This document shows, piece after piece, positions 33,757 to 35,274 of a DNA stretch of 35,274 bases. Source of the stretch: an uncultured Clostridium sp. (GTDB lineage: Bacteria; Bacillota; Clostridia; TANB77; CAG-508). Numbering within the stretch: the stretch's first letter is position 1; every line of letters begins with the position of its first letter. The notes under the pieces were generated by a model. It worked only from the letters and a program-made list of their open reading frames with translations, was not told the DNA's origin and ran no database searches. The stretch lies in NCBI GenBank assembly GCA_948436975.1, contig CAOJJB010000020.1, forward strand, positions 1 through 35,274, given 5' to 3'. A program made the translations under genes and the position numbers.

Positions 33757-35274
33757 TTATTCAATAATCTCCAGCATTTCTCTCCTATTTTCTGCTTCCA
33801 TTGTTTCCACAGCCTCTATTTTACATGCATCGTCTGGTGTAACAATGCTTATCGAATTTTCTTCCATAGGAATTTCTATCTGTTCTGCTGGCTGCTGCTC
33901 ATCTTCAGTTGGAGTATCTGATGCTGGTGTCGGTTCAGGTGCAGGTATATTTACTGTTACAGCTACATTTGGAGCTGCTATATCCTGCATTGAGTCTGAC
34001 GTTGTAATATCAGTCATTGATATCACTGTTTCTCTTCCCTGATCCAATATATCAAACTTGGCAATAAAGATAACCTGGTTTTCATTAACCAAACTACCCT
34101 TTTCGGTTACAAGTCTTCCTGTATCATTATTGATTTCAGGAGTTGCCCAACCGTTTTGCGCCTCTAAACCAATAAGTTTTAACACTTCCTGATCATATCC
34201 AAGAGTTGCCAAAAGCGCATTCACACCGTTACCTGTTATGTTGGTCATACTGACCTCAACAAGCAACTGATTTCCTGTTACCGTGGGGTTTAAAGCGATT
34301 TTAAAATTTTCCCCTGGATTTTCTTCTCCATCATCGGGGTCCTTATCATCGCCATCACCTGGTTTATTGCCTTCATCACCTCCGCCGGGATTTTCTTCCC
34401 CGCCATCGGGATCTTTATCCCCATCATCTGGTGATACTGATCCTGGCCCTTTGTCAGGGTCATAGATTTCAATTTTCTTAGTCAACTTCGGAATTGGTTG
34501 ATGATTTTCATCACCAACTGGAGTCGCTGTTATTTCATACAGTCCAATTTCCTTGACAGTGTTTCCAGCTTCAATATTACCTGAAAGAAGGTTTTTCACA
34601 CTATATGTTACTGTAATTCCCTCTACATTGTTTCGATCCTGCACTTCAAAAGTGTAAGATCTCCCCTTATAGGGAAGCGACTCTTCTGAATGGTTCCACT
34701 CATAGTCTACCGGATAAACCGGCAACTCTGGTGTTATCGTATAAGTACCTGAATGAACTATTATAGTATCATACAATGCTGATGTACTTCCAAGAACAGT
34801 TGCGTTACCCGTCAATGGGTAGGCCCCTGTTTCTGAACTTTCAGTTACATCACATTGTATTTCAACTTCTAAATCATCTTCAGGTAATAATGAGCCTTTC
34901 GTTATTACGTATCCCCATTTATCTTTGGGCACCAATGGCTCACCTTTACGAGACGTCTGATCGAGTATTGTTACCTCAACCAAACGTTTTTTAATCTCCA
35001 TTGTTACTGATATTGGGTCAATTGCTTGGTGATTAGAATCTCCAACAAATACAACCTCATAATTGTACTCACCTGGCATAATTTCAGCCTGCCCGTTAAC
35101 CTCCCAAGTCAAACCGGCAGGAACTTCCATTCCATCTTTGACCTTCAACTCTATCTTATGGGCTTTTCCGTCTGCCTCAACAGTCTGACCATCTATTTCA
35201 AACCAGTCCATCGGGTAGGCCGGCAACTCTGGTGTTATCGTATAAGTACCTGAATGAACTATTATAGTATCATA
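33757..35274 (-). CDS. Repeat-rich cohesin-domain surface protein, 5' end missing
   Basis: The frame is open to the window edge, so only the last 505 residues are seen. From the edge: a beta-rich repeat module of about 167 residues, ending in YDTIIVHSGTYTITPELP, then a second related module. These look like MBG/Ig-like stalk domains, with an echoed GD-x-NHQ-x-I motif (GDSNHQAI and GDENHQPI). A Gly/Asp/Pro/Glu linker follows (about 34308-34440), then a cohesin-type domain (33945-34308) from FKIALNPTVTG to NVAVTVNI with the usual YDQEVLKL strand. The C-terminal 60 residues are Pro/Glu/Thr-rich and end without dockerin, sorting signal or membrane segment. Base composition is far richer in G/C than every other gene here. 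Export is expected but the N terminus is not visible. Confidence 0.8.
   Translation of the reverse strand, partial: YDTIIVHSGTYTITPELPAYPMDWFEIDGQTVEADGKAHKIELKVKDGMEVPAGLTWEVNGQAEIMPGEYNYEVVFVGDSNHQAIDPISVTMEIKKRLVEVTILDQTSRKGEPLVPKDKWGYVITKGSLLPEDDLEVEIQCDVTESSETGAYPLTGNATVLGSTSALYDTIIVHSGTYTITPELPVYPVDYEWNHSEESLPYKGRSYTFEVQDRNNVEGITVTYSVKNLLSGNIEAGNTVKEIGLYEITATPVGDENHQPIPKLTKKIEIYDPDKGPGSVSPDDGDKDPDGGEENPGGGDEGNKPGDGDDKDPDDGEENPGENFKIALNPTVTGNQLLVEVSMTNITGNGVNALLATLGYDQEVLKLIGLEAQNGWATPEINNDTGRLVTEKGSLVNENQVIFIAKFDILDQGRETVISMTDITTSDSMQDIAAPNVAVTVNIPAPEPTPASDTPTEDEQQPAEQIEIPMEENSISIVTPDDACKIEAVETMEAENRREMLEIIE
34316..34432 (-). repeat. Imperfect 72-bp duplication in the linker
   Basis: The segment from 34316 recurs from 34388 with several substitutions (offset 72 bases, 24 codons); the second copy is visible to about 34432. 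Both encode a DKDPD-x-GEENPG stretch of the acidic glycine-rich linker before the cohesin domain. The offset keeps the reading frame. Confidence 0.75.
34719..34773 (-). repeat. Direct repeat, internal copy
   Basis: These 55 bases are identical to the last 55 bases of the window (35220-35274), 501 bases or 167 codons apart. They encode the end of one repeat module (YDTIIVHSGTYTITPELP). The base before each copy differs; the right end of the match is limited by the window edge, so the true repeat may be longer. Confidence 0.95.
35220..35274 (-). repeat. Direct repeat, copy at the window edge
   Basis: Exact copy of 34719-34773. It shows that at least one more 167-residue module lies upstream of the visible part of the cohesin-domain protein. 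Confidence 0.95.

Noticed and set aside
34283-34472. Short open frames on both strands over the acidic linker of the cohesin gene
   Set aside because: They are shadow frames of low-complexity coding sequence.

Overview
The window is AT-rich, tightly packed Bacillota DNA, most probably from an uncultured Clostridia lineage of low GC. The grounds are PolC (the Gram-positive type DNA polymerase III), a spore-specific dipicolinate synthase subunit, a FemX/MurM-type peptidyltransferase, a sortase with an adjacent sorting-signal protein, strong AGGAGG ribosome binding sites, and use of TGA as a stop (ATGA overlap near 21442), which fits code 11 and not the mycoplasma code. All recognisable genes but one (an RluA-type pseudouridine synthase at 2246-3142) lie on the minus strand, so transcription runs right to left. 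Lineage below class level is inference. | Layout, left to right: 1-247 has no gene but holds two near-consensus promoters that fire off the left edge. Then come a NUDIX hydrolase, enolase (eno), the divergent RluA-type synthase and a perfect 23-bp bidirectional terminator. 3204-13252 is a run of envelope and housekeeping genes, in transcription order: class A PBP, cysS, FemX-like transferase, alanine racemase, DUF1189 membrane protein, ftsH, SGNH hydrolase. dprA (13420-14280) follows a terminator that ends the next operon. That operon (20373 down to 14482) is TPR membrane protein, dpaA, uppP, sortase, LPEVG surface protein with two SH3 domains, folD, with a strong promoter in front of it. 20454-31326 is the conserved pyrH-frr-uppS-cdsA-rseP-(zinc-ribbon protein)-polC block, extended by an APH-fold kinase, a DUF1294 protein and an HD hydrolase. 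31486-33494 holds a second NUDIX protein, greA and an unrecognised 303-residue protein. | From about 33690 to the right edge the composition changes abruptly to much higher GC. The only gene there is the 3' part of a repeat-rich cohesin-domain surface protein that runs off the window, and the window ends inside an exact repeat of its own sequence. This may be a transferred gene or an assembly join. | Functional theme: much of the window serves cell-envelope construction: D-alanine supply (alr), the undecaprenyl carrier (uppS, uppP), cross-bridge and polymer synthesis (femX-like, PBP), surface protein anchoring (sortase and substrate), phospholipid precursor (cdsA), and membrane proteolysis (ftsH, rseP). 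The points most worth a second look are a hairpin that appears to bridge a distant Shine-Dalgarno to the folD start, a hairpin that buries the Shine-Dalgarno of the unknown gene at 33494, the sortase/LPEVG pair inside a dpaA-uppP operon, dpaA without dpaB, and the compositional break at the right end.
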